64,000 bases of DNA from Rotaria socialis. Taxonomy: Eukaryota; Rotifera; Eurotatoria; Philodinida; Philodinidae. A model generated the notes under the pieces. It saw only the letters and a list, made by a program, of their open reading frames with translations. It had not been told where the DNA came from and did no database searches. The position numbers and the translations under genes were made by a program. The stretch spans positions 1-64,000 of the forward strand of contig CAJNYU010004473.1 of assembly GCA_905331475.1 (NCBI GenBank), written 5' to 3'. Shown here piece by piece: positions 36,420-49,544 of the stretch (its first letter is position 1; each line of letters begins with the position of its first letter).

Positions 36420-37160
36420 CATTTCTTACGAAACTCTAAAAGCCATATTATTTCTAATGGATAGGAATTAAGTGGGCCACTGGAAAAAACATGTACCACA
36501 TGTATCTTTGAGGTGTGTATAGCTGGCTGCAAGCCATTACTTTGAGTTGTGTCGCGTTTAAGATCAATAGTGTTGAGTAAACGAAATTTTAGTTGATGTC
36601 TGCAGAAACAAAAACTGCGCTTCACTTTTTATATTGAGTGACTGCAGTGACATAGCTTTTGAACTGAGAAATGTGCCTGAAAGATGGCCGTTAATTGAAT
36701 CTTCGATAGTAGCCTTAGCACATGAACAGAGCGAAGTCAGCTGGAAATAATAGCCAATGAGTGGGCGGAACAAAAAACTGTTTCAAGTATTGGTAACAAG
36801 CACATTTGAACATACTGGACGTAATTTGTACGATATATTCATGAATGTATTGTTTGGTATGTCGAATCGATTACAGTGACATTGTAGTGTAGTAGAATAT
36901 TTAGTAAGTAAGTCGTCGAAAACTGCTGCCGAGGGATTTTTCATAGTAATATGATGAAACTCGCCACTGAATGCCATGAATACAACCATAGTAATAGTAG
37001 CCATAGTAAATTTATACTACATATAGAATCGAGTCGAAATGATTGCAATACGTAAATGAAATGGATCAGCAAGAGTAGCTTCACTTTCGAATAAATTCAC
37101 TTTCGACACTTCGTTCTTCAATGAACGAACAATTGAAACCAGCTTCATGATTGTTAATTT
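36420..37160 (-). pseudogene. Broken member of a bdelloid multicopy membrane-protein family
   Basis: On the minus strand the order is: KLVSIVRSLKNEVSKVNLFE and DPFHLRIAIISTRFYM (37150 to 37030), a hydrophobic segment disrupted by a stop, then NPSAAVFDDLLTKYSTTLQC, HCNRFDIPNNTFMNISYKLR and PVCSNVLVTN (36945 to 36785). Fragments resembling a Cys-containing helical domain (SLCSCAKATIEDSINGH) and IDLKRDTTQSNGLQ follow to 36420. From memory, proteins with a DP..L...I.TRLY membrane entry, a KYSTTL.CPC core and a TTQGN-type motif are very numerous in bdelloid genomes and have no known function. At least three frame breaks make this a pseudogene. The family link is recall, not a search result. Confidence 0.55.
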
Positions 37161-39679
37161 TGAAAAGCAATGTAGAGACTTATAGTTAAGCTACTATATA
37201 TATACTATATGTATTTAAACTAAATCGTAAATAAAATGAAAACTGTTCAAGAAAAAACGAATAACAGTTTTCGTTTTTTACCTCAATAATAATTAGGCTT
37301 CTGAGCTGAGAAAAAAGTTTCCATTTTGATAAATTACTTTTTTGGTAAAACAGCAAACATGAAAATGTTTATTTCTTGCAGAACGCCTTCTGTGCCAGTG
37401 CAAAAATATCTGTCAGAAACTGTTGCTTTCTATGGTAATACTTCGCTACGTGAGTTTGAAAATATTGAATGATATTCCTGTTTGCTTTTTCACTCGTAAA
37501 AACACAAAAAAGGCATTTTGATAAATGATGACGACCATTTAAAGAGACTCAGTGATATGGAGAATTTATTTAAAATTAATTCTTTCGTAAACAAATTTTA
37601 AAAATAATTAGCATTGATTGAAAAATAAACTGAGCAATGATTCCATCGTGAAAATTAGGCTTCTAGTCTCTACTATTGGTTTTCAACAACCAAATAAGAA
37701 AATCATAATAAATAGGTATGCATTGAATAAAAATTGATCAAAACAATAAATAATAAATTTTTCCGATGTGTTTTGTGTTGTTGATTAGAGTATTTTCAAG
37801 TTGGTCAGGGCTCATCGTTGCATACATTTTCAAAATCAACAATCCCTAGTTGAATTTTGGCCTAGAAATTGCCAGGAAATCCACAATAAATTTTCAGGTA
37901 ATATCTAAAGATCCGAGAAGCATTAAAATGGATCTATTCACTTCTGTTTTTACAATTATTCAAATTTTCATTGAAATTCGATCAGCAGATAACAATTTTC
38001 TACAAAAAATCCGTATTGAGGGATGTAACAATGCCAATACAGTATTGGAATATTGGTATTGGTATTGCCACATCCCTATCCGTATTCTTATTGGAAGCAT
38101 TGACCACATAAGGCATTGAACATGCCTTCCCCAATGGACATATCAATGAAAATTGTTTTTATTAGAAACAAGCAAATGTTATCGAAATAGTCCTATTTTT
38201 GCATACTTTCATAAGTGCTATACAGAAAATGATGAGTATCTATTCCGGTACTCTGTCATGAAAACATCAAAGGCTTCTTTCTTTTCTCCCCATTCTGTAG
38301 AAGTCGTGGTACCCCCAAGCATATCTGAAGGAGTCCCCAATGGCAACCTGATGACTTTACATTTCTGCAGCAAATTCTTCGATATCGTCGACTAGGAAAG
38401 ACCAACTACCAATAACTACATCCACATTGCCACCACAGATTTATGTATTTGCGATAGAATAATGAGTAGATTGTAAACTGCATCAGTTCTTTTTGCATCG
38501 AAAAAATCGGTAAATAATAATTATTGTTAGTTATTATGTTATCTATACTTATCTAATGTCAACATGAATTCCCTGAATTCTGTCTTCTGAAAGAATTCTA
38601 GAGATGTTCTTGGTTTTGTTAGATGTCAGAAATTTCTCATCATAAGATAATGAATCTATACTACAGTTTGTATCAGTAAAAAATAGAAACTGGTTTCTTT
38701 TTTTATATAGTTTAAATAACAACAAAATAGTAGTTTGAAGAGAGACGTCTATGTCGAAAGTCCTTACTGGCTATGAGAGGAATGAGATTATATTGGTCTT
38801 TTGTTTTCAGAGAAGCATTATGTTTCTAAAGTTCATTAGAGAAGAATTTTCGTAGGTTATCTCTTTGAATTTGAGACTCAAATGACGACTAGAAATCATT
38901 GAAATTGCCGTGATTGATAGATAGATATCAGTTTTTATTAAAGTACATTGTGATAATTTTGAATACGCCCACAGCATCATCAAAGATATTTTTTCTATAC
39001 TGCCTAAGGTGAAAAAAAGCAAAGTTTAGGTAATTGGTACTTAAGGCTTTTCTCACTAGAGTATCGGATGATTTTTCAATTTATTTATTTTTGTATGATA
39101 AATATTTAGATAGGATTGTATGAGAAAAAATATACTCCTCGGGACTTTGCTAAATAAATGGGACCTGAGGTAGTCAGTAGATATTAAATTTATTGTGCGC
39201 ATTCACTTTTTAATTGTACTTTTTCCATCAGGTGAATCATTTTCTACAGTCGGCTCTCACTTGTTACTCTACAGCATTAGAAGCAACACAACAATAATTC
39301 AGAAGAGTTAGGAATTAAGTCAAAGTAAGAGTATTTTTTCGTATCGGACTTAAGATACGATCTGAAATCGTTTGACGATGATTTATCTCCATGAGAAATG
39401 CGATTTTGTCTCATTTAACTTTAGTAGAAAGTATCGAGCACTATCATAATCATACGACTAGAACAAGTTCATATTTATAAAATATTCTGACATATAATCG
39501 AGTTTTTCAACAAATAAAAAATGCGATTAAATTACAGTTGATCTCTTGTCAATGAAGATCACAATGAGTAAAAAAATCGATTCTTTCAGCTAAACTTTAT
39601 TGCAATGAAATGCTTTCTCCGTATATCTGCTGTTCAAGTTATTTTCTGAACACATATTTCTTGTCTTTTCTTAAGAAAA
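37161..39679. other. Gene-free stretch upstream of the beta-helix gene
   Basis: AT-rich. A short TATTGG-type run lies near 38036-38068. The block 38100-38400 is less AT-rich and may hold decayed coding text on the minus strand (a run reading HQVAIGDSFRYAWG), but I cannot identify it. No promoter element can be named. Confidence 0.35.
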
Positions 39680-41122
39680 ATGACACGACCGCCAGTTGTT
39701 ACTTCAACAATTATCTGGTTATTTATCGCTACTCGTATAGTTCTTTCCTGGCCACTGCCAAGAAACGTATGCAATTCTCCTTTCGGTCTACGAGACACTA
39801 CAAAAGCAACGACCATTGTCGGTACGGGTACTCCTTCTTCATGTAATCAAAATATACTGGCAAATGCACTTCTAAAGGGTGGTATTATTAGATTTAACTG
39901 TGGCGGAGAACCGGTGATTATTGCACTCAATAGTGAATTGCAAATATCAAAAGATCAAGATACTATCATCGATGGGGCTGGTATGGTAACGTTAGATGGA
40001 TTAAAGATGACTCGTATTATGAAATTTGATCGTGGAGATTTTCGATATGCAACACCTACACTGACTGTACAACGTCTTCGATTTATCAATGGCCGATGTC
40101 AAGATTCAGATGGTGGATGTGCTATTCTACAGAAAAATGGTGGAACTACGATTGTTATCAGTTCTAGTTTTGAGAATAACATTGGTCCTACTGTTGGACA
40201 AGATGTTGCCGGTGGTGCTATTTGGACGTTGGGTGGCGGCGATACTACTGTAGTTGGTAGTGTTTTTCGTGATAATAAATGCTCAAATGGGGGAGGACTG
40301 GGCATTCTTGGTAGTGGATTATACATCTACAATAGTCATTTTCAAAATAATCAGGCAACCGGTAATGGTGGAAATCCTGGCAACGGTGGAAATGGAGGGG
40401 CTATCAGTTTTGATGGTCGCGGAAGAAATAATACTATTTGCGGAACAAGATTTACCAAGAATCAAGCAAATAAATACGGCGGTGCATTCTTTCGTGTTTC
40501 ATACAATGGAGATGAACAGAACAATTTCGATACAGTATTAGTCGATAGTAATTTTATTACTAAAGGTGAAAATGGATTAGCTGGTGGATTATACATTCAA
40601 GGTGGCAGCGCATCGATTCAAAATACTATCATCGCCAATAACTCAGCAGATGGAGCCGGTGGATTATTTTTAGCCGACGAGAAAGCTATTACATTGAGTG
40701 GTGTCAATTTTTTCGCGAATCAAGCGCATAAAGGTCTCGGAGCTGCAATATTCTGTTCAAATCCAGTATCGGGTTCTTTTTCTGGTTTAACTGTAGCCAA
40801 CAATAATGCAGGTGCATTCGGGGCAGCATTTGGATTTTGTAGTACCTCAGTGACACTCTCAAATTCAATCATCGCAAACAATACTGTAGGCAATCCTTGG
40901 CCACCCAATGCCTGTAATAGTATGATGAATGATGGAACAGGTGTAATACAATCACCAATTAATAAACAAAGTCCAGCTACAGGATCTGATGCTCCTTGTA
41001 CCAATGGATCAGTCACAATGGCAAACAATATTTCAATAGCAGTGGATAATACTTCATGGAACATTCAAGTCATCGGTGCAAAAGCAGTAAACAAAGGCCT
41101 AACGATTGTGCCTGGATTGTAA
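39680..41122 (+). CDS. Secreted right-handed parallel beta-helix (pectin-lyase fold) protein, bacterial-type
   Basis: An uninterrupted frame of 480 codons starting at ATG 39680. Residues 9-24 are a signal peptide (VTSTIIWLFIATRIVLSW). After it, SSCNQNILANALLKGGIIRF and NCGGEPVIIAL form the cap strand typical of bacterial beta-helix proteins, followed by IIDGAGMVTLDG. From about residue 120 to 400, repeated turns of about 20-25 residues with N..A..GGAI/GGGL/GGLY loops build the helix (VAGGAIWTLGG, NGGNGGAISFDG, GLAGGLYIQGG, GAGGLFLADE). The tail is Asn/Ser/Thr-rich. Such proteins bind or cleave polysaccharides or act as adhesins; no catalytic residues can be assigned. There are no introns, whereas the long genes on both sides of the window are split. 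This supports horizontal acquisition from bacteria, which is frequent in bdelloids. Confidence 0.88.
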   Translation: MTRPPVVTSTIIWLFIATRIVLSWPLPRNVCNSPFGLRDTTKATTIVGTGTPSSCNQNILANALLKGGIIRFNCGGEPVIIALNSELQISKDQDTIIDGAGMVTLDGLKMTRIMKFDRGDFRYATPTLTVQRLRFINGRCQDSDGGCAILQKNGGTTIVISSSFENNIGPTVGQDVAGGAIWTLGGGDTTVVGSVFRDNKCSNGGGLGILGSGLYIYNSHFQNNQATGNGGNPGNGGNGGAISFDGRGRNNTICGTRFTKNQANKYGGAFFRVSYNGDEQNNFDTVLVDSNFITKGENGLAGGLYIQGGSASIQNTIIANNSADGAGGLFLADEKAITLSGVNFFANQAHKGLGAAIFCSNPVSGSFSGLTVANNNAGAFGAAFGFCSTSVTLSNSIIANNTVGNPWPPNACNSMMNDGTGVIQSPINKQSPATGSDAPCTNGSVTMANNISIAVDNTSWNIQVIGAKAVNKGLTIVPGL

Positions 41123-42919
41123 AGTTATCATGGATATTTAAATGCTTCATCGAAATAATAGCAATTATTCTTAATTAATAATTAAAATTATCAATCAGCA
41201 GTTGATTTTCTATATATACCTTGCTGATGCATATAATAAAGCAAACTTTACCTTCACTGCAGAGTCGTAAAATTAATTTCGATCGTTTTCCTACTTTTTA
41301 ACTGCTATTGAAGCGATCAATAGAAAAAATGCACATAAAAAATTAAAGCTAAACTATTCTGTCTGTGATTCTTCACTTTAGTTAATTTTTACATCCATCC
41401 TCCGACATAGTTGGCCAAAAAATGAATTGATGTATATGTGTGATAGAGCTCCGAGAGGGACAAGATGGAATAAACTGTTATCTTATCTATGTCTCGTTCA
41501 GTAAACTTATTTGCAACTATGGATTCAATTTTTGAAACCTGACTATGTCTACTTGCTCATCAAATAGGTCACTTTTTTTGGCCTAGTCCCTCATTATTAG
41601 AACTCTTGCAAGACCAGACCAAAACTAAACTGCATGACACAAATTGGTCGTTCTTGTAGGCGGCTCAGAGAAGAGAATAAAATACCATATTGAATGAATC
41701 GTTTTACTCGATGCATAGATTGATTTCCATGATACGAATGTAAAATACTTTTCTTATTTACTCATGCCTGTCTCTGTCGTATGTTTCGATGTTCTAGATT
41801 CAAATATTGAAAGTAACAAGTATTCTACGTAATAGAAAATCAACAGATATAGTAATGAGCGAGATAAATACAATATTGTATAGGAAAAAGCTATGCATGT
41901 GCCATCAAAAAGTAATCATAGAGATTGGAAAATAGAAAATACTAGGCATACCGATCGAAAAAAAACCGGTTTCTATCTATGTCTCTTAAATAATAATTGT
42001 AGCAATCCAATCGAACACAGAATCTGTTGCAACCTATGAGTGAAATGCACGCATTTTACCTTTTCTTTATGTTACTCCGTCAGACTGTTTTTTCTTTCCT
42101 CTTCTAGATTGTGCTTTATAAGTGCACTATTGATTTTGTCCTTCACTCGTACTTAGCATTAGAACGATCATGTAGGTACTTTGTACCTTTGCTGTGCTTA
42201 TAGATCTTTCGTATATTTTGAATTTCGAGTGATATTGAATATTGATACGTTCTTCTCTAATACATTTAATCCTCGTGCACCTCTTATTTTCTGTTATTGT
42301 GTTTACGGTATTCTCAAGGTGATTCTATGTTAGGAACTAGTATACAAGGAATGTGAGAAATACAATGTAGATACTATTCTTGATATTTCAATAAAATGTA
42401 CATTTAATATCTCCCAAAGAATATCTATTCTATTAGAAATCATAAAAAAATGAGTTGAATTGGATTTCTGGTAAGCTCTACTGTTACTGCCGTGTATTTA
42501 TTATCGTTCTCTATTGAGAATGAGTCTATCTCAATCGAAAGTTCACATAACACTGTAATCCAAAGAAAGCTAGTTAGAAGCAATCACCTGTGATGAAGAA
42601 TAAATTGTCTTTTGAGTACGATTTAAACACTCTCATTTAGATGTCATAATAAATACATTCACTTAATGTTCAACTAAAATGTATGAAATAACCTAATATC
42701 ATTAACACGCACCGTCTCTTCATAAATACAGTAAGTTTTGGTCTTCGAACAAAATAATACCATTTTAAAACTGATTATCAAAGTTACATTAAGACTTTAG
42801 ATTCAAAAAAATCTATCGAAGTGTTTTAGTTCATTGTAAACAATTGATACAATCGGTAGAATTAAATGACAATATTAAACTCAATAGTTTAAATAACATA
42901 GATGAAGCATAAAAATTCC
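41123..42919. other. Gene-free stretch
   Basis: AT-rich with no coding frame or clear repeat seen. TTAATTAATAATTAA text just after the beta-helix gene is low complexity. Confidence 0.4.
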
Positions 42920-43465
42920 AAATGTTTATTTTCATCAATTTTCTAAATGAGGTGTATGAAAACTTTTTATGTATGATTGATGAATTTGAACCTGTTCAAC
43001 TAAATTTATATGTTGATGCTTGATATCTTCATATCAGCTATCATTCGTCCAACGATACCAATCTTCTGAATGAACATCATGCATAAAAACAGAAGGTTGA
43101 TGATATTGGACATTTACTTGGATTTTTATAAGATAAATAAAAAAAACTGATCGAGTTAGATTAACAGTCTTTTCTATTTGAATTACCGATAAAAGTTAAC
43201 AAAACCTTGAAAAAAATAGTTTCGACCATTATATAAATCAATAAATCATTACAGATCGATATTTACTAATTGAGGTAGATTGGTAACTGCTCACGAGTTT
43301 GAATTACGAATATTCATCAAATACTGACAGCTTTCTACTCTGTAGTTCATTTCAGATGGATGAAACAGTATCATTGATTCCGTTGATTCATTTACATCTA
43401 TAGTAAAATGTTGCCCTTTAAAGCGCGCAATTACCGCAGTTGTAGTCTATCTTCAACAACAATTC
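42920..43465 (-). pseudogene. Possible decayed coding fragment, unidentified
   Basis: The minus strand gives two coding-like runs: RFKGQHFTIDVNESTESMIL then FHPSEMNYRVESCQYLMNIR (43440 to 43320), and QVNVQYHQPSVFMHDVHSED then WYRWTNDS, a TGA, YEDIKHQHINLVEQVQIHQS and YIKSFHTPHLEN (43125 to 42945). Codon use looks protein-like, but the frame is broken by the TGA and by an open gap between the runs. I recognise no family. It may be a relic or a gene with introns I cannot place. Confidence 0.25.
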
Positions 43466-44636
43466 ACGTGATAACGAGATTTATATAGAAACAGTACTTT
43501 CTATTGACAGCATACTTTCACTACCCAAGTCGAACAATCATATTGTGAGATCTTATAAGATCTTGTGTCAAATTTTTGACCTGGGTATGTTCAACAAGTA
43601 ATTATGACTTTTAAATTACTGAAGTCATGTACATACCATCTGCTATACAGGAGGTACTGCACATAAAATAATAATATATAAAAATAAACGTCATAACAGT
43701 TAAAAATAGACTAAAATCTAAATATTTCCATCGTGCAAAAAAGCGCCCTAAGTAATCGCACTATCAACCAATCTTTTTTTAAACTTGAAAGTAAGCATTT
43801 GAAGAAACTCTGATGTAGATGTATTCAAATCATAGTGTCAATTCATGTAGCCATCCTTTCATAATATTTAGACATTCTACAATAGAAAGAATGTTAATTC
43901 TGTTCTATTCATTAAGACTTCCTTGATAATGAGGATGTCATAGAAATCCTTGTTGATTAAATTCATAAAAAAGACAGGATTTTTTATTAGTATATATATC
44001 AGTAAGAAATAAAAATTTGTTGTGGATTAGAAGAATGCTTTCCATTTCTTATGAAATATATTGACTGCAAGTGCGCAAGTGAGTAAGCTGTGTTATAGTG
44101 AAATGATTTTTATTGATTGCACAATAATTTAATAAAACCGAACTTAAATAAATGCTTAGTGAGCTGAAAATGAACTAAAGTATACTTTGGAGTTAAAATT
44201 AATTGGTTTTTCGTCATATTTATTTTATTTCGAAACAGTCTTTGAAAAATTGATCATCCTTTTCAATAGTGTTTTTATGATAAATAATGAAGAAATGGTG
44301 AAAAAAAATTTAGAAGAAATTTCTGAAGCCTTTTTTCCCATTTTAATATCATAGAACAACCATACATGACCGACTTTGTGTGTAAACATAGAACAGAAGA
44401 GCACGTAGTCGCTTTTTCCCACATAATTACTAAACATAATTGTAATCTAGAAAGACCAGCAATTGTTTTTCTCTATGCGTTCATACTTACTTTGAGTCTT
44501 TCTACGTCACTTAATACTAAACAGTTTGCTCAAAAATAAATAAATATTTTTCAATCATTTCTCTTTTGAAATCGCATTGAAAACATTTTAGAATAATTGA
44601 AAATTTTCAGTATGTATTAGAAAAATAAACATCCAT
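43466..44636. other. Gene-free stretch
   Basis: AT-rich. A short minus-strand open frame at 44225-44437 has some non-biased composition (SMFTHKVGHVWLFYDIKMGK) but no recognisable family or clear start. Otherwise I see nothing. Confidence 0.3.
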
Positions 44637-47600
44637 ACTAGAGGCCCCTGTGAAGAGTTGGGCTTCAAGATTATCGGAAAAACAGGAAAAATTGATTCAA
44701 TAAAAAATTTGGATTCCTATTTGAATTATTAAATAAAAAACGAATTACTAAAGTTATAAACTCAAAACATTAAACATATGAAATTCATGAAAAAATCTCC
44801 CGATAAACAACATTATCTGTTACTGTTTGCTCATTATCCATTTTTCCCTGTCTAGTGGTATCTTTTACTTGAATTTTTAAACCATTAGATTTCGTTGCTC
44901 TTGAACATCCTGTATAAAACTGACCGTGAGAAAAGCATGGTTCTGAAAGATAGAGGCCAACTTTATCAAAAGTTTGACCTGGAGACTTATTTATTGTTAT
45001 CGCATATGCAAGCCGAACTGGAAACTGGTGTCTGGCGAAATTGAATGGAAGTGCCAGATCATTCGATGTATCCAAAGAAATTCTAGGAATAAAGTGAACA
45101 ATTCCAGAAAGTGCACCAGTAATAATTTCCAATTGAAGTACGTTTTGACGAAAGGCTCTAAGAATCATTCTAGTTCCATTGCATAGTCCTTTGTTTACTG
45201 AAAGATTTCTCAAAAGCATTACTATACAACCGACTTTTAAATTTAATTTATACGGTGCTAATCCAGGTGGATTCAAAGTATTAAGAAATTCAACCGGAAT
45301 ATTGACTTGTAAATCATGATCGTCTACACCATCATCATTTTTTATAGAGTCAATCGCGTAAAAACTCATTTGTTCAACATTGTTTAAATTTATCAAAACG
45401 CGTTCATTAATTAATCGAACATCTTCGTTTCTTGGGCAGAGAATTGCACGCCTTGAAAATTTTTCAACATCAGTACAGGTAAAACTACTACCAAAAATAT
45501 CTGTAACTATGTCATTAGATATTAAAGAAATCGGAACTTCAACTGAAAATTGGCTTTTAGGTATTTCTGGTAAATGTATCATTCCATCACCGATATCTAA
45601 AAGCCATTTAGAAAAATTAGGGTCTGTGATAGCTCGCATATTGCGTTTTAATCTGAATGTTTGAAAAAAAAGGCCAAACAGAAAATTGTTTGATTGTTGA
45701 AGCAATAATGGCACATCGAGATCCTTTTCTAACAACTGGCAGAACTTGTCGAAAGTCACCTCCTAACACAACAACATTTCCACCGAAAGGCACTTAAACA
45801 CCCATAAAATCGCGAAATATTAAATCAACTATTTCTAAAGTTGTATCTGGGTCCATGGGAGCTTCATCCCAAATAAGCAAATCTATCGATTTTAAAAATT
45901 CTTTTTTGACTTGAGTAAGGCTAGGAAATTTTACAGTAGAAAGGTCTAAGGGTAAACTAAAGGCTGAATGGCATGTAACTCCACCTGACAATAAAGTAGC
46001 AGCTATGCCTGTCCATGCAACGATTAATGTTTTTTTCTACCGATGAGATTAACTATTTGGATTAGTGCATGATACAAAAATGTTTTTCCACTTCCACCGG
46101 GACCATCTTAATAAAAATATTTCTGCCAGTTCAAACCAACTAATGATTTTAAAATAGTATCCGCAGCTAAAATTTGATCACTATTAAGATCATTCCATAA
46201 TAAATTATTGTCATCAACAATACAGTTAACTAAATTATTTTCGCGATCTGAAATATCTTCGAAATTAGGAAATGATAAGAATTGATTAAAATCGAAACCA
46301 TTTTGGTGAATTTCCATTTTTATGTCATTAATGCATACTTTTAGAGATTTTTCTACACTATTTCCTTGTTGAATAAAATCTTCAATCATATTTTCTTTGA
46401 AATCTTCAAAAAGTTGCAAAGGATTTACAGGGTTACAATGACAAATAATTGTAACTAATAACGATTGTAAACATTTAGACATCATATAACGTGATGCTTC
46501 GTACATACAATTATGCCACACATTTGAATCATTGATCAAACCTCTAACTCGTGCTACATCTTTGTACGTCGAATAAGTTTGTCCATTGAACTTTTTCAGA
46601 TTTTCAAAAGATGTAGCGTCTGGACCTTTCACCAAGAGAAAAATCAAACGAAGATGATACAAATCAACATCTCTAGGAGATACAAAAATAATTACACCGA
46701 TTGTTTTCTCTCCGTAATGAGAAGCCGTTGAACGTTTTACCCATTTTTTAATTTAAAATACGTAATGATTAGGAATATCTTGGTATAAATATTGATGCGC
46801 ACTGGAATCTGAAAGATTTAAATCGAAATCAGCAGTTAAAGTCGTGCATGCGACCGACTCTCGTAGCAAAGCATTTTCAGCTTGATTCTCTTCGGAAAAG
46901 ATGGATTGACCATCTTTCAAACGAATAGACAACATAACGACATTATGAGATTGACCGTGAATAGGAAAATCTTGAAGATGCCAAGCTGCTTCTTGAGAAC
47001 TCATATAACGACAATTTAAATATTGTTTGATTTCGTCATAATCAACAACTTTTTCTAGATTGTCGTTTGCATTTACTTGGACGCCGATTCGAGCACAGTC
47101 GTAACCCTTTGTAATATAGTTGTTGATGTATTTGATATCTTTAACAGTTGAACATAGTTCAACATTAATACCAGCGTTATATTTAAGACTTAAAAATGAA
47201 TTGTATGGTACAACAAAACGATTATCTACTTGAATCTTATTACGTGTAAAATGAGTTTCGTTAGAATTATTTCGGCGTCTATATATTGGATAACCATCTG
47301 TAGATACATCAGTTTCATTGCAGAAAGCTTTAGGAAATTTTTTTGAGCACGATCCGTCAACCATACAAATTGATTTAGGGTTTAATCGACCATATGGTCC
47401 ATGAATATTTTGCGTTATAATTATGTTATACAACTCAGATTGTGCATTTCGATCCGGTAACTCAGCAGATATAATATTATCAACATCATCTGCTGTTTTA
47501 ATTTTATCTTCATCCGAGAGTGTAAATAAGCAATGAGCATGGGGAAGACCCCGTTTTTGATGCTCTATAACGTATACATATGGCAAAATTTCTCCAAAAA

Positions 47601-49400
47601 TGTTTTTTTTAACTATGTCATCTAAAAATTCTTTAAATTTTAAATGAAACACCCGAGTTACTAAATCTGGCCTATCAGATGCATTTTGAAAAGCTTTAAG
47701 TTCGGATTTTATTTCTTCTCATTTAGGATTACATGTAAAAGTAATAAATAAATCAGAGCGGCCAAATTTCCGAACCATCGCCATATTCCCCTGATATAAT
47801 TTGGACATAAAGCGAGGACCCCCTACAAATGTTGAAGGGAGGATAAAAATATTACCAACACGGGCCTTATTATCTCGACTGATGCTATTCACATGATCTA
47901 ATAGACCTTTATGTGAGTCTGCGCGTAAAGTCTTTTGATTATTTCTGATATACGTCATCCGATTTGCTTCATAACGGGCTTACGCATAAACTAAGTACTG
48001 TCGAAATAAATTTCCACCATAAACAAAGGATTAAAATGTTTACGTCGAATAGCAATTTTGTTTGAATAAAACTCAAGTACCGTTACTTTATTTCGTATCT
48101 TAGTAGCATGATTCATATTATGCGACAAATCTGTAGTCCACCCAAAATCCCCATTTGGGGAAAAAACTGGAAAAATCATAGGATCGAGATGCTTCGAAAG
48201 CATATTAATCCTTTTTAGAGTATTTGAATTACTTGGCTGAACTGAAAAATCAAGTTCAGCTGGAATATTACCATCACGATCAGCGATATATACAATAGCA
48301 ATATCATTTGCAGTTCGAGGTGCATTATAGACCCTTTGGTCGTCATGAAGATTCCGAGTGAAAATCAAAGATATCTTTTTCATAGAAGAACCGGTAATTC
48401 TCGTATTAGATAGTTCTTTATCATAAATATCTCGAAGTTTACGAAAGCAATTGGCATAGGGAGATACATAATTTAAAACTGCATTTATGGTAATCATATT
48501 ATCACGAAGACATCGGGCATTAGCGGGCTCTGTCATTTGAATCTAAATAGTAGTGTCCGCATCGTAAACATATAATTCAGCATAAGATGACTGATGAATT
48601 AGTTTTTGAACAGAATTTGGTTGTAAAGTAGTATCGATTTGGATATTTTCTGAAGTACGATGATATACTTCACCCGATATTTTAAAACAATATGGACCGT
48701 TTCGCGGAATATCCTCAATCTTAGCGCCCATCGATGCGAAACTGTTCGCATTATTATATTGTCGAATAAATTCTCAAAAATTGTTAGATTTTGTATCAGT
48801 TCCTATGAAAAGGTTTTTTAATGCAATAGGAAAATTTTCAGGTCCATTCTAAACAGAAAAATGAGATAATTTGCCATTGTGGCAGCACATACTTTTCAAT
48901 TCATCTTTAAAATGAACCGCTTCGCAATACTGACATTCAGTATTCAAAGGGCCAAGATTATTCATTTTAGGATAAACAAAATTTGAGGATCCGAAAACAG
49001 CGGATTTCAATTGTCTTTCTGAAGTACTTTGACGTCGGTTAATGACCCGATCAATAGTAGCTTGCCGATTTTCGACATCATTTTTATGTCTTTCATCTAA
49101 TATATCATCCCGATTTTCAAAATAATATTCATGATTTTGAGCTGAATTCACTACTCGGTTTTCACTGATTTCCTTCAAAATGACATCTCTATTTTCTAGG
49201 TGACGCTCGTGTCTTTGTTCCAAAATTGTCTCACGATTTTCTTGGTAATGTAATCTTTTTTGAGCTCTCCTTTCTTCACAATTTCTTTCACAATAAGCCT
49301 GCATATATTCGTTTTTGTTGTTTATCTGCCATTTTCAACAACAAAACTTTAAAAAGTGATTGTTTAAAGTTAATCAATTTTATTATAGGCAATTAATACA
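44637..49400 (-). mobile_element. Helitron rolling-circle transposon, degenerate
   Basis: The segment holds one Rep-helicase gene on the minus strand (separate entry). The probable 3' end, read on the minus strand, is a GC-paired stretch AGCCC..GGGGCCT followed by CTCTAGT, ending CTAG at 44641-44638 and flanked by T. This matches the hairpin plus CTRR-T terminus of Helitrons. The 5' TC end should lie on the minus strand just beyond 49320; I could not fix it. Helitrons were among the first DNA transposons described in bdelloids. With several stops and frameshifts in its gene, this copy is not autonomous. Confidence 0.7.
44785..49304 (-). pseudogene. Helitron Rep-helicase gene, broken by several stops and frameshifts
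   Basis: Read on the minus strand from 49304. First comes a charged region with about five ENR(E/D)..L.. repeats and a zinc-binding-like motif ECQYCEAVHFKDEL..CCHNGK. Rep domain: ARYEANRM, SRDNKARVGNIFILPSTFVG, the HUH-nuclease motif EHQKRGLPHAHCLF (two metal-binding His; near 47555) and the catalytic-tyrosine region YINNYITKGYD (near 47120). The PIF1-type helicase follows: Walker A GPGGSGKTFLYHA (46104), Walker B LLIWDEAPM (45870), then LPPxG-like NPPGLAPYKLNLKVGCIVML and the final motifs AITINKSPGQTFDKVGLYL and YTGCSRAT. Breaks seen: TAA near 47982 and 46753, TGA near 47717 (NPK-stop-EE), TAA near 46108, a frameshift in an A-run near 46033, TAA near 45795 and a frameshift near 45665. The reading is otherwise well preserved, so decay is recent. 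Confidence 0.9.
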
Positions 49401-49544
49401 TATATAATATACTTGCTGTTATCTCAAGTGTGATCTGTTCTATTTTTTCTTCTCTTGTATATTAATTCTATTTCGTTCTCTCAATCTATGAACTGTAATC
49501 TAAGTACGTGTGTACTGTAATCTATATTTTTATAAATTATTTTA

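Noticed and set aside
39634-41064. Minus-strand and shifted plus-strand frames overlapping the beta-helix gene
   Set aside because: Shadows of the 480-codon frame, which alone shows repeat structure and a signal peptide.
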